64,000 nt of DNA from Otis tarda (taxonomy: Eukaryota; Chordata; Aves; Otidiformes; Otididae), in contig CM048552.1 of the NCBI GenBank assembly GCA_026413225.1, forward strand, positions 185,538,053-185,602,052, given 5' to 3'. Below the pieces are notes generated by a model, which was not told where the DNA came from, did no database searches, and saw nothing but the letters and a program-made list of their open reading frames with translations. Below are positions 23,401-37,585 of the stretch, one piece after another. How positions within the stretch are numbered: position 1 is the stretch's first letter; the number at the start of each line of letters is the position of its first letter. A program made the translations under genes and the position numbers.

Positions 23401-25917
23401 GATGTGTAAGAAATAATTTTGTCATGTTGGTCCCCACTCCTGTAATGATGCAGCATTTCATCAGATTGAACATAGCGTATCATGTTGAAAATTGTATTAA
23501 AATGATAATGGCAACTTCGGATTTCTTTGAAAACTCTGAATCTGAAGAGACCCTGGAGAACATGACAAATTCATTTATAATTATGTCAAGCTGAATCAAG
23601 AGCAAATCCTGTGAACAGAAAGGAGTTATTGGTATTAACAGCGGTGAAAAGAAATTTGGCTAGCTGTCCAACAGGGAGAAAATATCCCATATTTCTGCAG
23701 TTATTTGTTTCTTCTAATTTATTTTCATTTATTGTTTGTCTACAAGAGCATAACTTTACCAGCAAAATGTGCGAAGCCTCTAGGTCTGAAGGTAAGCCTC
23801 TGGTTATCTGTTTTAGTGAGACACCACACTGATACAGGATGCTGTTTGGAGCAGCTAGCAGCATGGGCATGTAAAATATAAATTCTCTCCTCTAATGTAA
23901 GACACCTAATTGAGGGTACTAGATCCCAGACTTTGATGCTGTCCATGATGAATTGTAGGCATCTCCAAGAGTAATTCAGATTTTAGAAGGAGATCAATTA
24001 CTCTGGGAAGGCACCTACCACGTTCCAATGCCTATAGAGAGAGCTGAGGAGAAATATGCTTCAAATAAGAACATCCTCGAGTTTGATGCAATAGAACTGA
24101 GCCTACGCTGTTTTCCCTACATTCACTGTTTTAACTAAATAACTTGTGGTATCATTATTTTACACTGTGCTAAAAATATATGTAGTCTATAAAGAAGGAT
24201 CCATCATGCAGTAGTGAAATTTGTAAGATTTCCTATATATAAGCAGAAAAAAAACCAGTATTTCTATTTTTAAGCTGTGGTAGAGGGAAGATTAAGGCAA
24301 GAAAAAATCAAGCAGAAAGAACAGCATGGAAGTAGCAATAAGAGAAATATGTGCAGTATCTCTCCACAACGGTCTCCAAAGTTTTGGGAAAAAAAATGAC
24401 AGCTGTCTTTGCATATCCTACATGTACAGATCTTAAACAGAACAACCAAAGATGTAGAGAAAGGGATAAGATTTTATGGGTCACAGTTACTAGATTTCTG
24501 GTACCCAGAAGCAGAGAGAATTGAAGAAGAATTTCAAATGGGAGGACAAGACTTTCAAGGTGCCAAGAAATATTGAGATTGCCCCGATCCATGTGCAGGA
24601 CCTCAGAAAATACCTGAACATGCTTCAAAGATGAGACTGTATTGGGTGGATGCTGCTTGGCTCTCCTGTGTGTGCTCAGAATGATTATCCCTGAGGCTGA
24701 TTATCCCTCCTCCTCCTGGCCTGAGGAGGAGGAAAGGGAAGAAAATCCTCTTTAGCCTCATTTCTAAGGCCACCGTGCAAGATGGCTGATTCAATGGAGA
24801 GTTCAATTGGGAATTTCAGTACATTAAATAACAGTATTTAGAAACTCACTTTACTTTGTGAAGCTATGAATTCAATGTTAAAAAACCTGAAAGACACATC
24901 ATCTCTTTCCAGCAGGACATTAGCACCTCTGATCCTGAGATGCCATAGTGACATTACTCCCACACCTTTTTTTGTCAGCTTAGATGTCCTCTCTGTGTGT
25001 CTCCTGTGCACTGTACAGGCAGACAACACCCCTAATTCAGGAGTGTGGATGCCACTAGACAGCTCAGTTATTTAACAGTCAACAAGAGAAATCTCAGAGT
25101 CATAATGCTGAATGCCTTTTGAAGAGATAGTTTTTACTTTCCTTTTTATTGCAAGGGATAGACTTACATTTATTTATCAGCTATGAGATAGTCAATAATG
25201 GAAATAACACAGACAAGGCACAGTGAGTTTTGGAGACATCAGGGGAAAAGACCATAAGATAATATAATTATCCCTTTTTTTTTTTTTACACAATACTTTT
25301 CTGTTCAGGACAAGAATACTAAAATAAGGCAGAGAAAAGTTGCTCAGCTCCAGTTAGGATTTCATCCCATGCTTTACTGGAGAGCTCAGGAAAATAACAA
25401 TATCATTTCGTACTCTACCACAGCACTGCTTTTCATTACAAATCTGTACAGATGAGTATGCATTCAATATTATTTTTTTTTATTGTGCTCTACTACCTGT
25501 TAACTACTCAAAAAGACAGTTCATTACTGTTACTGTTGTTCAATTACCTTGCACAGTTTTCCTACTTCTTTGCCTGGGCAGACAGGAGGAATAGGAGCAT
25601 TTAAGAACAGACACACTGGAGAATCTCCCCACTCTTGAGTAATTCATGTGAATTGCGGCAGAGAGGAAGCTGAATGCAGTACAAGGCATTTTACTGATCC
25701 TACTAAAAATTAAACCAGCCTATGGATACCTAAATATCTATTAAATGATTATTTGCTTCTGTATTGATGTTGAGCGCTCTAGTAACACAAAATATTTTAC
25801 ACACTGCCAAGGGACATTCAGACTAACTTAATTTCACAACCAGTTACTTTTACTATTTTTGTCCTGCCTTGTAGATTACATTTAAGATACACAATGCTAA
25901 TACAATTGTATCCTATT
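20481..25917. other. Unique non-coding DNA, nothing recognised
   Basis: About 5.4 kb without a supported gene or transposon. A C-rich patch lies near 22228-22247. The block 21830-21970 and the stretch 23890-24060 have low-repeat texture; the latter has 'ggcacctaccacg' and 'aatgcctatag' pieces that faintly recall old avian LTRs. A T-run of 13 is at 25275-25287. Confidence 0.55.
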
Positions 25918-25989
25918 AAAAACAAAACAAAGCAAAACAAACCCACAAAAAAACCCAACCCAAAACAAACAAATGAACAAAATCAAACC
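25918..25989. repeat. AC-rich simple sequence, (CAAAA)-like
   Basis: About 72 bp made almost only of A and C, with repeated 'aaaac', 'caaaac' and 'acccaac' pieces. It could be a decayed simple repeat or the remains of an A-rich tail. No attached element was recognised upstream. Confidence 0.85.
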
Positions 25990-28900
25990 TGTCTACTGCA
26001 GTAATATAATCTGACAACAGTACCTTGTGTTATCACCAGAGTTCTTTAAAACTCAGGGGAGCTGGGGTTGGAGATGTCACTCTGTCCCAGTTTCCCCTTT
26101 TAGAGATTGATCTCGGTTTGGAGGAAGCAAGCCAGGAAGAAAGAGGAGAAACTTGTTCTCAGCAACAGAGGACCGAGGACTCCATATTGTTGCTTACACC
26201 CAGGAGGGTCTGGACACCCACAGCATCCAGCAAACCTCTGCAGCAGCCTTGGGTTGAAGCCAAAGTGCATGCTTCAGACAAATACCTCCTTGTCAACTTC
26301 CCCATAAGCCAAGTCCCCTGACAAAACTTCCTGTGTCTCAAATATTAATCCTTTTTTATCACTGCCTGACAAAGCCATCATATAATTGAGTGCCAAGTGG
26401 ATACTTAAGAAATAGGTCAAATGGCTCACTCTCTGGAGATGTCTATCCTTCCACTGAGTGTAAAGGCAGCCTAAGGTGACTTCATGTCCATTTCTGCAAA
26501 TAAAACCCCTGAAGCTGGTCTGTCCAGTCTTTATTACCAGTGCAGGACCGTGCTGTCATTAATCTGTATTCTTGACACCAAGAGCCCTTTTGCAATCCCA
26601 TCTCAGTGCAAATGCCAATCATGTCCCAGCTGTATAGCAGAGTGACATCTGGGTGACAATCAGCCCTACCTTCCTATGCCTCTATTGCCCTGGAAAGGGA
26701 AACTGGGTACACACCCCAGTCAGATGTTGCAATGTGATGCAACTGTCCCTGCATCCCTACAGGTCTCATCTCTAGATGACTGGGTGACTCCCGAGTCCAC
26801 CATCTTCTATGGCATTTCCTGATCTGCATGCTAGCTCCTGGGAAACCCATTCCTAAAATCCTAATTTTCCTCATGTACTAGGAAGGAAGCATCTACACAT
26901 AGCTCATGTTGGTGAATGGTACTGCAGGACCTCAGGTGAGGGACCCTTATACAGCCTGAGATGATCCAGCGCTTCTTTTATGTCCCTGTTTCAGTGGGGA
27001 AGTTTAATCAGGTCTAAATATAAAAAACATTTGCACCTTTACCAAAGAACACAGATGGGTTCCAATACCTCTAACTTGCATGTAAGTGTCTGGTGGTTTA
27101 GAAAACAATCTGCCTAAAACAATGCATATGCATTATATACGCAGGTAAAGCAGAGAGGGAGGTGCCTTTGGAAATATCCAGAGAGAGATCTTGTCCCAGT
27201 CAAATGAGGTTCCTAAAATGGGAAGGATTCCTTCAATAAAATCTAGATAGTAGTTTTGTACTTAACTAGGAAGACTGGACTTTCTTCCAACACCCTGAAA
27301 TAATGTAGCCTTATCGTGTGCATTATCTCTCCACACCTTGCTTCATCTTTCTTTCCTTGAAAACGTAACAAACCTGTTGGATATCTGAACACAATAATTA
27401 TTCTTTCCCTGCAAGCACTTAGTTGTTGATTGAATTCCTTGGATTTGGATCCTGTCACAAAACACTTTTCTCAAAGAGATAAAATGATTTGACAGTAGGT
27501 GAGAAAGTATTAATGCTGGAGTTCTGGTCAATATTCTTCATACAATAAAACCATCCCAAGCCCCAAACTGACTTGGAAAAACTATTGGTGCTCATCTTAA
27601 AATACGGAGACAAAATAATCCCTAATGTGTTCTCAACTGAATTCTTTAGGGACAGATTTGGACTGGTTTCTGTGTTTTCGGCCAAATACATTCCATTGGC
27701 CTGTGTCAGACTCAAAAATAAATGCTTAGTAAATGTAGCAGTGACAACTGCCATTTTCCTGAAAAAAATTCCTACTTAGGCAATATTTCATTATGGACAT
27801 GTTAGAATGGCTAATGCAGAGAAGGCTCTGAATAAAATTCATTCTCTTATGCTGTAGTACCACAGTTGTGGACAAAATCCAGTGAAGGATGAATAATGAC
27901 ATAGCTCAGAAATAATTATTGCATCAAGATGATAGTACTTTGAGGTATATACCACATGGAAATGGCTAATGTTTGTCAGAGTTTGTCATCATTTTAAATA
28001 TAGCATAATGCTTTAAGAATAAATCAGCATAAGTCCTCTGATTTGTCATCACTAGAGCTTTGCTGATCTACAATAGTCAAGAATTAGATCCACAGTATAT
28101 TAATATTAAATGTAGTTATTGTCATTTATGTGTTGAAATGATTTTGCATGCACAGTTTGCCAACCCAATTGAAATATAGCTTGAACACTAAGGAAATAAA
28201 TTACTGACACAATGGATCCATAAAGGCATCTGACTACATAGGGCACTGAGTACAATGATCCCATGTATTCGTGACTACAATTTGCTTTCTGCAGGTTCTG
28301 CTAGTTTTGGCAAGCTTAGAGCTTATGTAGGAGATGATCTACACAAGTATAAATATGAGTGTATTGTTCATGAAAGATCTACAGCCCCAAATTGATCAAA
28401 CTCCTTACATTAGTGCAACTGCAAAATTTTCTGTTAGATCCACTTACCTATGGAGATCCTTAGTTCTAGCAAAAGCCTTTCATGTCTAGATATTCTGAAG
28501 TTTGGAAGACAGCAGCAATTTTTGGTTTTAGATTTTTTTAAGTGTATTTTTTAATCATCAGGGCAACTGAACAGTAGATAATGTAGATCTGGTCCTTTTC
28601 ACAGTTTAAAGGTTTGAGACCACTGTATTCAGCTGTGAGATTTTAACCAGCACCCAACATGTGGTGGACTAGAAAATAAAAGCAGCCCCTAAAACCTACA
28701 CTATGAGGAGTTTTGGACTGGTAAGCTACAGAAAATTTCCAGAAAAACATGTTTTCTTCATTCTGAATGCAGACTTCCAGTGGGTTGACTGAGGACCCCA
28801 CAACACAGATCTGGCCCCAGTGTAGCACTGAGGACTCATAATATGGAGACCTCAGATCATCTAGGGAGCCCTGAAAGTCCACATTGCCAAATGGGGAGCT

Positions 28901-29153
28901 CGAGGGGAGACTGAGGAGACTGCTTGCAGGTATTGTGGCTGCTGCAGTGTCCGGGCAGCTCACACACTAGTATGACCTGTGACAGGGAGGTAGGAGGCAG
29001 CTCGGAGGGCATCCTACTGGCCTCCCTGCTGCTCAGAAGAAAATTCTAGCAGAAAACTGTCCCACCGAGAAATTTTTTGCTATTCTATACATGTCAGAGT
29101 GAAGTTTATTTTGGCCTCATGACATTTAGGGTGTCTGTGTTAAAGCAAGAACT

Positions 29154-29169
29154 AAAAAAAAAAAAAAAA
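29154..29169. repeat. Poly(A) run, 16 bases
   Basis: An uninterrupted A16. Nothing recognisable as a processed pseudogene or SINE lies just upstream, so it is treated as a simple mononucleotide repeat. Confidence 0.9.
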
Positions 29170-30542
29170 TTAGAAGGAAAAATAAAATATTAAGAAATCA
29201 GAAACAGTACTTGTCTGTATGGCAGGAAAGAGACTTCTTAATGAAAAGAGCTTGTAATTTAGTAAAAACAGTTTGTCCAGTTAAAAAATAACATGAAATG
29301 TCAACTCTGAACCAGACTGTACTCATTGGCTTCAGCAACACTTCCAAGAACAGTGTAGCATACTGCTTCCCACTGCTCCCTTTCCCAGGACCTGGCTGAA
29401 TAAAAATTTTGTCTTTGCAGCATCCTTCCTGTGTAAGCAGACAAAAAAGACTAATTGGAATTTAATTGTTTTGCAGAAAGTTGTAGCTGAGTGCTACTTC
29501 CTTAACACACTCTGGCTGACTCCTCACAAAGCTTTTTGCTGCACCTCCTACCTATTTCATAGCAATCCGAGTGCTACCACAAGTAAGACACATAGAGTAC
29601 ACTTTGGAAATAACAAGATAAGGATTCTCTACTCTACTATTTTCAATGTTCTGTATAATTGCTGCTATTAACCCAGTTGCTTTGTGTTGCCTGAGAACTA
29701 TGCTCTCCCCTGCTGAAAATAATAGAGGATAGCGTAAGCAGAACACTTTAGAAGCTCCTTAAAAAAGCTTTCAATTGGTCAAAGCTCTTTTTTTAAAAAA
29801 AAAATCCTCTCCATTTTACTTTCTGCATCATGTTTAGCTGTACAATATATTTTCTCAGGGATATTCTGAACACTCAGGATCTACTTAGACCCTTGGGTTA
29901 TTGTTGATTTTAACTTCTTCCTTTTTTTTTAAAGAGAATTTTTGTTTTGCTTTTGCAGATATGTAACACATTAAGATGCACATTAAAACTGAAGTCTGTT
30001 TTAAAGTTTTTGAAAGCAAAAAGACGCTCATTTTTTTTTGTCCATGCTCCTTTTTAGACAGGTAGCCATGTATTTCTTGGCTGCTATTGAAGTGTTTATA
30101 TTCAATAAAGGATTAAAACATCTTCAATGTCTCTAGGTTTAAAGGGCTACTTAGAGTTTCAGGTTCTACCTTGTGTGACGAAAGTTGTTTTTCTGTCCTG
30201 CATTTCGAACAAATTCTGTAAGAAATGAACTTGGAAATTGCAGCTCTGGTAAAATATCATATATTCCAGTTCTGGTACATTTCCTCTGACATTCTGTCAA
30301 ACATTACACTGCTTTCAGTCTCATTTAGAATAATCCAGTAGAATGCTGCATGCAGTATTTGCTCTGTTCTTGGCAGAATCCATGCTGCACATCTACTCCT
30401 CTTTCTGGAAAGCATGGCCTTCATGGATCCATTCCTCTTTCTGCTGTGCTTCTGATGTCTTTCATTGTGGGAATCAAAGACTGACTTGTTGGCAGTGCCT
30501 ACCATTTAATATAGACTTACTTCCAAAAGCAAAGAAAAACTC

Positions 30543-30562
30543 TTTTTTTTTTTTTTTTTTTT
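30543..30562. repeat. Poly(T) run, 20 bases
   Basis: An uninterrupted T20, the longest homopolymer in the window. It could be the poly(A) tail of an old minus-strand insertion, but no body of such an element is recognisable to its right. Likely length-variable. Confidence 0.92.
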
Positions 30563-33500
30563 AAGGGAATAGGTCATTTTTGGCAAGTCAGCAAAAGAGT
30601 TCTGGCAAGAGGTTAGAGATTTGCAGCACTAGAGACTACACAGTCACTGGTGTCTAGTTAACAAAATTAAATAGCTGTCTATCCAAATTCATCTACAAAA
30701 AGTAATAGATCCTCTAGTGGAAACTCCAGCAGCCTCAGAGTCCTCTATCTTAGCTACAAATTGATTCAGGCTTCTTCTAGTAGCCTGAACAATTTTTTAT
30801 TTTTTGTAATGTTCTTTTCTGATGTTGCTGTCCAGGTGAATTTTCCTCTGCCTTCTGCCACTCCTAATTTTGGAACTTAAGTCTCTTCACATAAAGCATT
30901 ATGAAAGCCAAAAAAATCCGATCAAAAAACCACCACACGTACTGCAAATAAATAATAACTGTTATTTTTGCACAGGGATGACAGAACTGAAAATGTTGTG
31001 GGTTTTAAAGGTAGGATAATAGGATAGTCTAAGAAGAAAAAACTAAAGAAAGAAGAGTCATCCTTCATGACAAGTCAAAGCTTGGTCAGCTCCCAGGAGC
31101 TCTGTATGACCTTATTCTTTAAGATGGCCTAAAATTTATTAGCTGATAACTTTTTGGGTATAAGGTGCTCCTTACACTATATTCTCTTGGATTTCGTCAG
31201 ATTTCTTCATCACTTTTTGAGTAATTTTCACATGTGTCTGTTATGTGGGTGCTCTAGAAACTGAGAAAGAGCCCAGAACAAAACTTCCTCTTCATTATCG
31301 CTAGGCTGTGAAGAGGAGTAGGAGGCATCAGGAAATGCAAGGCTTAATGTTATTTCAAGTATAGTTTTCCTAACAAGGATTGAGTAGGAAGGATAAAAAG
31401 TTCCTACAGAGAACACAGATATATATGTGTAAAAGGAGAAATATTTTCTGCAGCTATGTCTAGACTAGTGTTTATGGTTGCCTTGTAAATTAATTTGGTA
31501 TATTGCCAACTAAGTCTTCTTAACACTCACCTTGGAGAATTATGATCCAAATATTTTTAAAAGCCACGTACTTAAATCTTAAGGCTCTGGATGCATGGGA
31601 TGCATAGGAGAAGCTCTCATAGACCTTTGCTCCAAACCACCGGCTTAACTTAAGCTGAGGACTCTGATGGATCCCATCACAGTCAGCAGGCCTACAACCA
31701 TGGGTATAACTAAAGACTTTGTGGAACTAGGACCAAACTGCCCTTTTCTCATTCAAGCTCCTGTTTCCCTTTCTTACAAAAAAAACGTCTGCAGTAATGA
31801 ACATGTGTGAAACTGGGAAGATTGAAGCAACAGTGATTCTTCCTGTCATGCCACTCTAGAGCTTGAAGTCTTTCTGAGTGGATTCTCTGAGTTGTCAATG
31901 GATTTCTGGGTCATATCCATGGTGAAATTTAGCATTAAAAAAAAATCAAAGAACAAAAGATTTCTGCACATTTTATTTGCTGTAGTGAACAAATGTGGAA
32001 TTGGATATCATGGAGAATTTTATATGGTAATTTTTAAATTTACAGGAAAGGGTTCAGTTTGGGCTCAAAACATTGAGTAGGAAGAGAAATATGATCTGGC
32101 TGATCCTGCCTGTCTCCTACTGCCTTGGCACTGCAGGGTTTCAGGTGAATGATACGATGCTATTTTAGCCAAAGCTCACATTTTCCTTCACTATTGAGAA
32201 GCTGTTCCTCAACTTAAAGAGACTTGGTACTTTCACACATTGCTCTGTGTTCTCATGAAAGACTTGAAGGAGAAGAAATCTAAGGCTTTGCTGAGAGCAA
32301 AATAACATTTTATCTCCTGAAGTGTGATGATTCCTGGGGACAGTGTCCAGCTTAGTCATCAGCTGCAGGCCATTGAAAGCAACAGAGTGGGTACTGTTTG
32401 ACATCCTTGTGACTTCTAACCTTTCTAAAAGTGCTTGGTGTATTAGTACATGGGATGTTTTTCTTGATATTTACACACACATGGCCTGAACACTAGCAAC
32501 CTGGTGCGCCAATATTTACTGTTCTGCCAAAACAGCCCTTGAAAATGTCTTTCCTTGTGACCTGACAGCCTGGAAATCACACTCCTAAGCCTGGCAACCA
32601 AATTAACTTTTGTCCAGTTATAATGATTTTTCAACTTTGCTCTGACACAGCACAAGCCAACGTGACTGTTATCTGCAGCAACACTTCAGCCATCAGCGGA
32701 ACGCATCCATGCCAGAGGGCCCTGACATCCTGGGAAGCCAGGACGGGATTGTTCATCCATCCATCATTTTGAAAGATTTTTACTTAGTATCCTATAAAAC
32801 AGACAAAAAAAGTAAAAGCCATCAAAGAGTTCAGGATGCTCCTGTGTAATGCTGACAAGTGCCACCCTGAACCTAGCACAGGATGACAACTCAGCAGCTG
32901 GGGCAGCCAGCTAGGGAAAGGCTCTGGGGTACAACTGTTCATGTAAGTAAAAAAGTCATACCTATAATTTTGGGTCATCATCTAAATGTGGATATACTCT
33001 AGTCTGGTGGGAATTAATTGTAAGTGAACATCCATGGGCAGTTCTTTGTAGTGTAACGACTCAGTGGAAGAGCAAACAAGTCCCTGAAATTGGTAGCTCT
33101 TTTCAACCAACAAATAAAGTCAGTTGGCATAGAGAGAAAGCAAAGAAACCTTCTCAGCTTGCCCTTCAGCCCAGGAAATTAAAGGAAAGATTGATTTCCT
33201 CTAACTTTGGCTGCCTGACTGTGCATAGGGACCTTGGAAAGGTGCTGGAGAATGTTCAAATGCCTCCTGAAGCTGGTAACCCCTCAGGGACAAGGACAGA
33301 GCCTCATCTCCACCCCCAGCTCCTACCCAACCCTTCCTAGAAGGCCGGCATGGTGGAATAATGATAGCAGAATCGAAACGGAGCACATTCCCTTTTGAGG
33401 TGAAGTCTTGGCTCTGTATAAATTTGCACCAGTGGCAAAAGGAATATCTTCTTCAGGTTTTTTTACAGGACTTTATCTTGTTAAGGGAAAAATGGAACTC

Positions 33501-33840
33501 AGTTACTGTGCAACAGACTTGTCATGACATCTGCAGAGACCAGCTCAAAGATATCTGCAGAGGTTATTCAATTTTTGAAGATATTCTGGAATCTAAAATG
33601 GTATTCCATCAGAAGTTATGCAATTCCAAGAAGATGTTTAAAAATTTTAGTTGACTTTTAAGTCAGAAGTTCCTACTTTGTGAATACCTGAAAAACTCAT
33701 TACAGGATACAGTTTAAATTGGGTTTTACCTAAAGATCGTATTATAGACCCTCAAAGAAACTTTTTATGACAGGCCACATTGCAAAAGCAGCTACTCCAT
33801 TTGTCCAACCGGTAGAGTGCACATAGAAGGATCATGTGTT

Positions 33841-33874
33841 TGGGCTGAATGTCCAACTGGGCTGAATGTCCAAG
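33841..33874. repeat. 17-bp tandem duplication
   Basis: The unit 'tgggctgaatgtccaa' plus one base occurs twice head to tail (33841-33857 and 33858-33874), differing only in the last base. A minor recent slippage event. Confidence 0.9.
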
Positions 33875-34048
33875 CTGCATTTTAAACTGCTTTTCATAAT
33901 GCCCTCCAGGAATCTGTACACTCTGGTAATGATCTTACTGAGAATATAAATGTTAACTTTGGTATAGTCACTGATGTTTTATGCATATTCCCCTTCTTTT
34001 TACAGAGGAGCCAGATAGAGGCCACAGAAAAACTTGTGTATGTTATAT

Positions 34049-34255
34049 AGACTCACAGAATAAGGTAGTTTGGAAGGAGCCTCTAAAGTCATCTGGTCTG
34101 CTCCCTGGTCTTGCTCAAGCAGAGCAAATCGCAAAGTTAAATCAGGCTCCTCTGGACTTTGTCCAGTAAAGTTTTGGAAACTATCAAGGATGCAGATTTC
34201 CACAGCCTCCTTGAGTCCCTCTACCAGTGCTTTGTCATTCTCATTGTAAGAGTGT
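34049..34255 (-). mobile_element. CR1 LINE fragment, minus strand (old)
   Basis: A diverged CR1 3' end in reverse orientation. It opens with 'agactcacagaataaggtagtttggaagg', the reverse complement of the CR1 tail block, followed by 'cctctaaagtcatctggtc' and, further in, 'cacagcctccttgagtccctctaccagtgctttgtc', the reverse complement of the conserved end of ORF2. Both the divergence and the loss of the repeated octamer indicate an old copy. Confidence 0.82.
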
Positions 34256-37200
34256 CCCTGTGCCCAGCTGGAATAAACATTTCACAGTAAGGAAAATAGT
34301 GTAGGCTTTACCAGAGAGCTGTTAAGTCACCTGTAGATTACTAATTCAGTCTCTGAACTGTACCTAAGGAAGGCAATGTCAATTTGAAGGGAAAATGCAA
34401 GCTACATAGCATCAGACATTGTTTCAGGGTGTATTCTAAGAAAAACTAAACTTAGATTAACATTTCAGATAAAAAAAAGATGTTCTGGGTGATTTTAACA
34501 ATCATTATGTGGATGCAAATGGAAAACACTTAGCAAACAATATTGAGGTGATAGAAAAGAGATGGATAAAGATTGTCATGTATCTTTCTGGAACTAGCTT
34601 TCAAATAACTTTTCTCAAAAGATATTTTGCTCCGTCGGATCACATAATCAAAAAAGGCCAAATGCAAGAACTGGTATTTTAAACAAGAGAAGTCTTAGCT
34701 TCCATTTCTTGCCTCCTGAGTAGCTCTTGGAAAGAAGGCATTCATATGGAATTATCCGTGCAGTATTTCAGTGAGCTATACACGTGAGTCATTAGGAAAC
34801 AGCCCTGAAACCAATCTGTGTTGCCTTTATTATAGAGTTATGGTGGTGCACTGTTGAGGCATGCAAGGAAAACCTTTACAGTGGAAGCTAATGTTTATCC
34901 CATAATTATGATATCAAGGCTTGACTTTGCAGGACCATAGAGAAGCCATCATCATCAATGTTAATCTTTATATCTCAGAAAGGCAAACAATGCAGTTCAG
35001 TCTATTTGTCATATTCCATCATTTGCAGCAGCAAAACTGTCCTAAGAAGAGTGTGAAAATCACACAGGACCTAACAACAGAAGGATGATACGACTTTCTA
35101 TCTCCTCAGTAGTCTGCAGCTCTCCAATTCATGTGTTCTCTGGGAGATGTGAATGAACTCAAGGTGTCCCAAAATGACCAGTGATTTTCAGTGTCTGCAT
35201 TTTGTAATAACCTCAGGAGGGCTGGCAGGAAAGCCTTCACTGGAAGAAGGAGCACAGGCAAAAGGTTGTACTTCACCATGGCAGTCCATTTGATTCATTT
35301 TCTCCTTTTAACCAACCTTTGGACAACCACCCTGTGCCTAGCCACGTACTGTGGCCTGGGCTGACTCCCCACACAGCATGCAGGTGGCATGGATGAGAGC
35401 CTGGCCTGTTCCATGCCAGAAGTCAGGCTTAGGTGACTTTTAGGTATGATCATGAGAGTTTGCAGTTAAGTTTTGACTTGTGCTTCACCCAGCAATGGAA
35501 ATATACCTCTAATGGCCTGAGTTTCAAAATCTGCACAGTCCAAAACTTTTGAAAACAAGCATCTCTTCAAGGGGCCTGAGGTTAATCACCTCACGGTATT
35601 AGTCACATTAATGGCCTGAGCAAGCCAAGAACAACTTGTTTTCTGCTTGTTCTGTCCCTCCTTCCTCCCCACACGGCTCTGTATGGCAAGTACCTACCTT
35701 GCAACGGCCTCCTCATGCTACAGTCACACACACTGAATTGCTTTCTAAGTTAAGTGGCCAACATAATGCCAGTTCCTCAGTTTTCCAACTTTATATTTTA
35801 TCCAGCGGTACAATCTACAATCCCGAAATTTAGCTCAAGATCTGTTTTTTTCCAAACCCTGAACTTTTGAGTTTAAAATCTTGGTCCAAGTAAGTGTCAG
35901 ATTCCCACATCTTTTATTTCTATTGTTTGCATTCAATTTGATTGTTGGCAGTCTGATTGCATTGGCAAAGTGCATTACATTCAGGTCACATCTTAGAATG
36001 AAAAAAAAAACCATCTAGACAAAACCAATAACAAATTTCACTATCATCTTACTGATTCTGGAAAAACATACACAGTTGCAGCTGTTCAGGCTCAATAAAG
36101 AACTTTTCATGGTTTGTTGTATTTTTAAAATACCAGCTACTTAATGAGTTCTCAATTTTCCCCAAGCTATTTGTAACCAGTGTGCATTACGTACAGCACA
36201 TTCAGGCAGTGGCTAATGTCTTTGCCTCCAGTATTTCTGTTCAACAGTCATAAGGGCTTCAGCAAAGCACTAAGTTGCTGTAAGTGGATAAGCAAAACCT
36301 ATTCTGATTCCCAGCACTATTTCCAAGTGGTAAAGGGAAAAGAACTTTCTTACTTTTTGTCTCAGCTCAAATAACTTGTTAAGGCAAACTAAGGAAGGTA
36401 AGGATATTTTTGCTTGCACATGAATATATTTGGCCACAATTTGCACTATTTCCAAGCCAAGTAAATTCAAGATGGATTGAAGTCCTTATGTGGTTTATGT
36501 TTCTCTCATTTCTGTTTCTACGAGGACTAATTAGGCATATTGCAAACAATTTTTGAAATGAAGGAGGAATCATGTTCCCCACTTCTCAGCATCTCCAGAG
36601 CAGAGCAAACCACAGACATGAAGTTGTTCATCTTCATTATAACCACAGAAACATCCTCTGGTTGTAGAGAAAGGAAAATAGATTAAAAATACACTTTTCT
36701 ATTAACAACTTCCTTTCAAACTGTCACACATGCTCTGACATTGGCATTCCTGGATATTACAGGATGGCCTATATTATTGATGGAAAGCACCACTGCGTTG
36801 TCTTGTACAAAAAAAACCAATTGTGAGATATTTTTTTGTCTCCTATCTGGACAGATCTTCAACTAATGTAGGTTTATACCCACATTACACTGATGTTTAT
36901 TCCTTCCATTGGGCTATAGCATTAGAGGTCATAGTAGTTAAGAGGCATTCCAGGCAGATCATGGCTTAGTTGCTTGTGTTGAGGGGCAGATGTGGAGACT
37001 GATCAGACCCCACTGGCTGCACCTTGGGGTGCAGCATGGACCATGCCCAGAGCATCCCAGTGCAGTGGTAGGAGCATTGCAAAGCCTTCTCCTGGAGTTT
37101 ACTTCACAAAGTCTCACTTCGTCACTAAAGTTACTATTTCATCTCTGATGGCAGATGGCCCTTCAAAGCCCTGGGATAAAAGGCATTTTCTTTTTACCCT

Positions 37201-37410
37201 TAATCTCCTCATTGTCTCATTCAGAAGTAATCAGCTGGTGTCTGAGGTTCCCAAATAAATCACCCTAATATCCTAAAATGTTTAATAAATAGCACAATAA
37301 GCTTGATTTAGAACCAGAACACTCAAGAACACTCTGAAATACTGAGAACAATTTATTACCCTACGATCCTGTTTCTCTGGAGTTCTTTCACTGCCTGATT
37401 TATTTTAACA
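34256..37410. other. Unique non-coding DNA, nothing recognised
   Basis: AT-rich DNA of about 3.2 kb between two CR1 fragments. No gene, RNA or transposon was recognised. Open frames reach only 88 codons. Confidence 0.55.
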
Positions 37411-37585
37411 GAACAGGTTGCCCAGAGAGCTGGTAGATGCCCCATCCCTGGAAATGTTCACGGCCAGGTTGGATGAAGCTCTGAGAAAGCTGATCTAGTT
37501 GAGATGTCCCTCCTCCTTGCAGGTGGGTTGACTAGATGGCCTTTAAAGATCCCTTCAAACATAAATTATTCTATGATTCTATGAT
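37411..37585 (+). mobile_element. CR1 LINE 3' end fragment, plus strand
   Basis: The last 30 or so codons of CR1 ORF2 plus the 3' untranslated tail. 'gaacaggttgcccagagag' opens the fragment, followed by 'gatgccccatccctggaaatg' and a stop codon in 'ctgatctag' near 37491-37499, then the 'gactagatggcctttaaagatccc' block and an ATTCTATG tail ending near 37585. The order and wording match the copy at 19.6 kb, pointing to the same or a close subfamily. It is strongly 5'-truncated. Confidence 0.93.

Larger units (their letters stand above)
25990..34048. other. Unique non-coding DNA with homopolymer runs
   Basis: About 8 kb without a recognised gene or transposon. Homopolymers stand out: A16 at 29154-29169 and T20 at 30543-30562. 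Neither has a recognisable retroposed gene or SINE attached. A 17-bp unit is duplicated at 33841-33874. The remaining open frames (up to 106 codons) show no recognisable motif. Confidence 0.55.
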
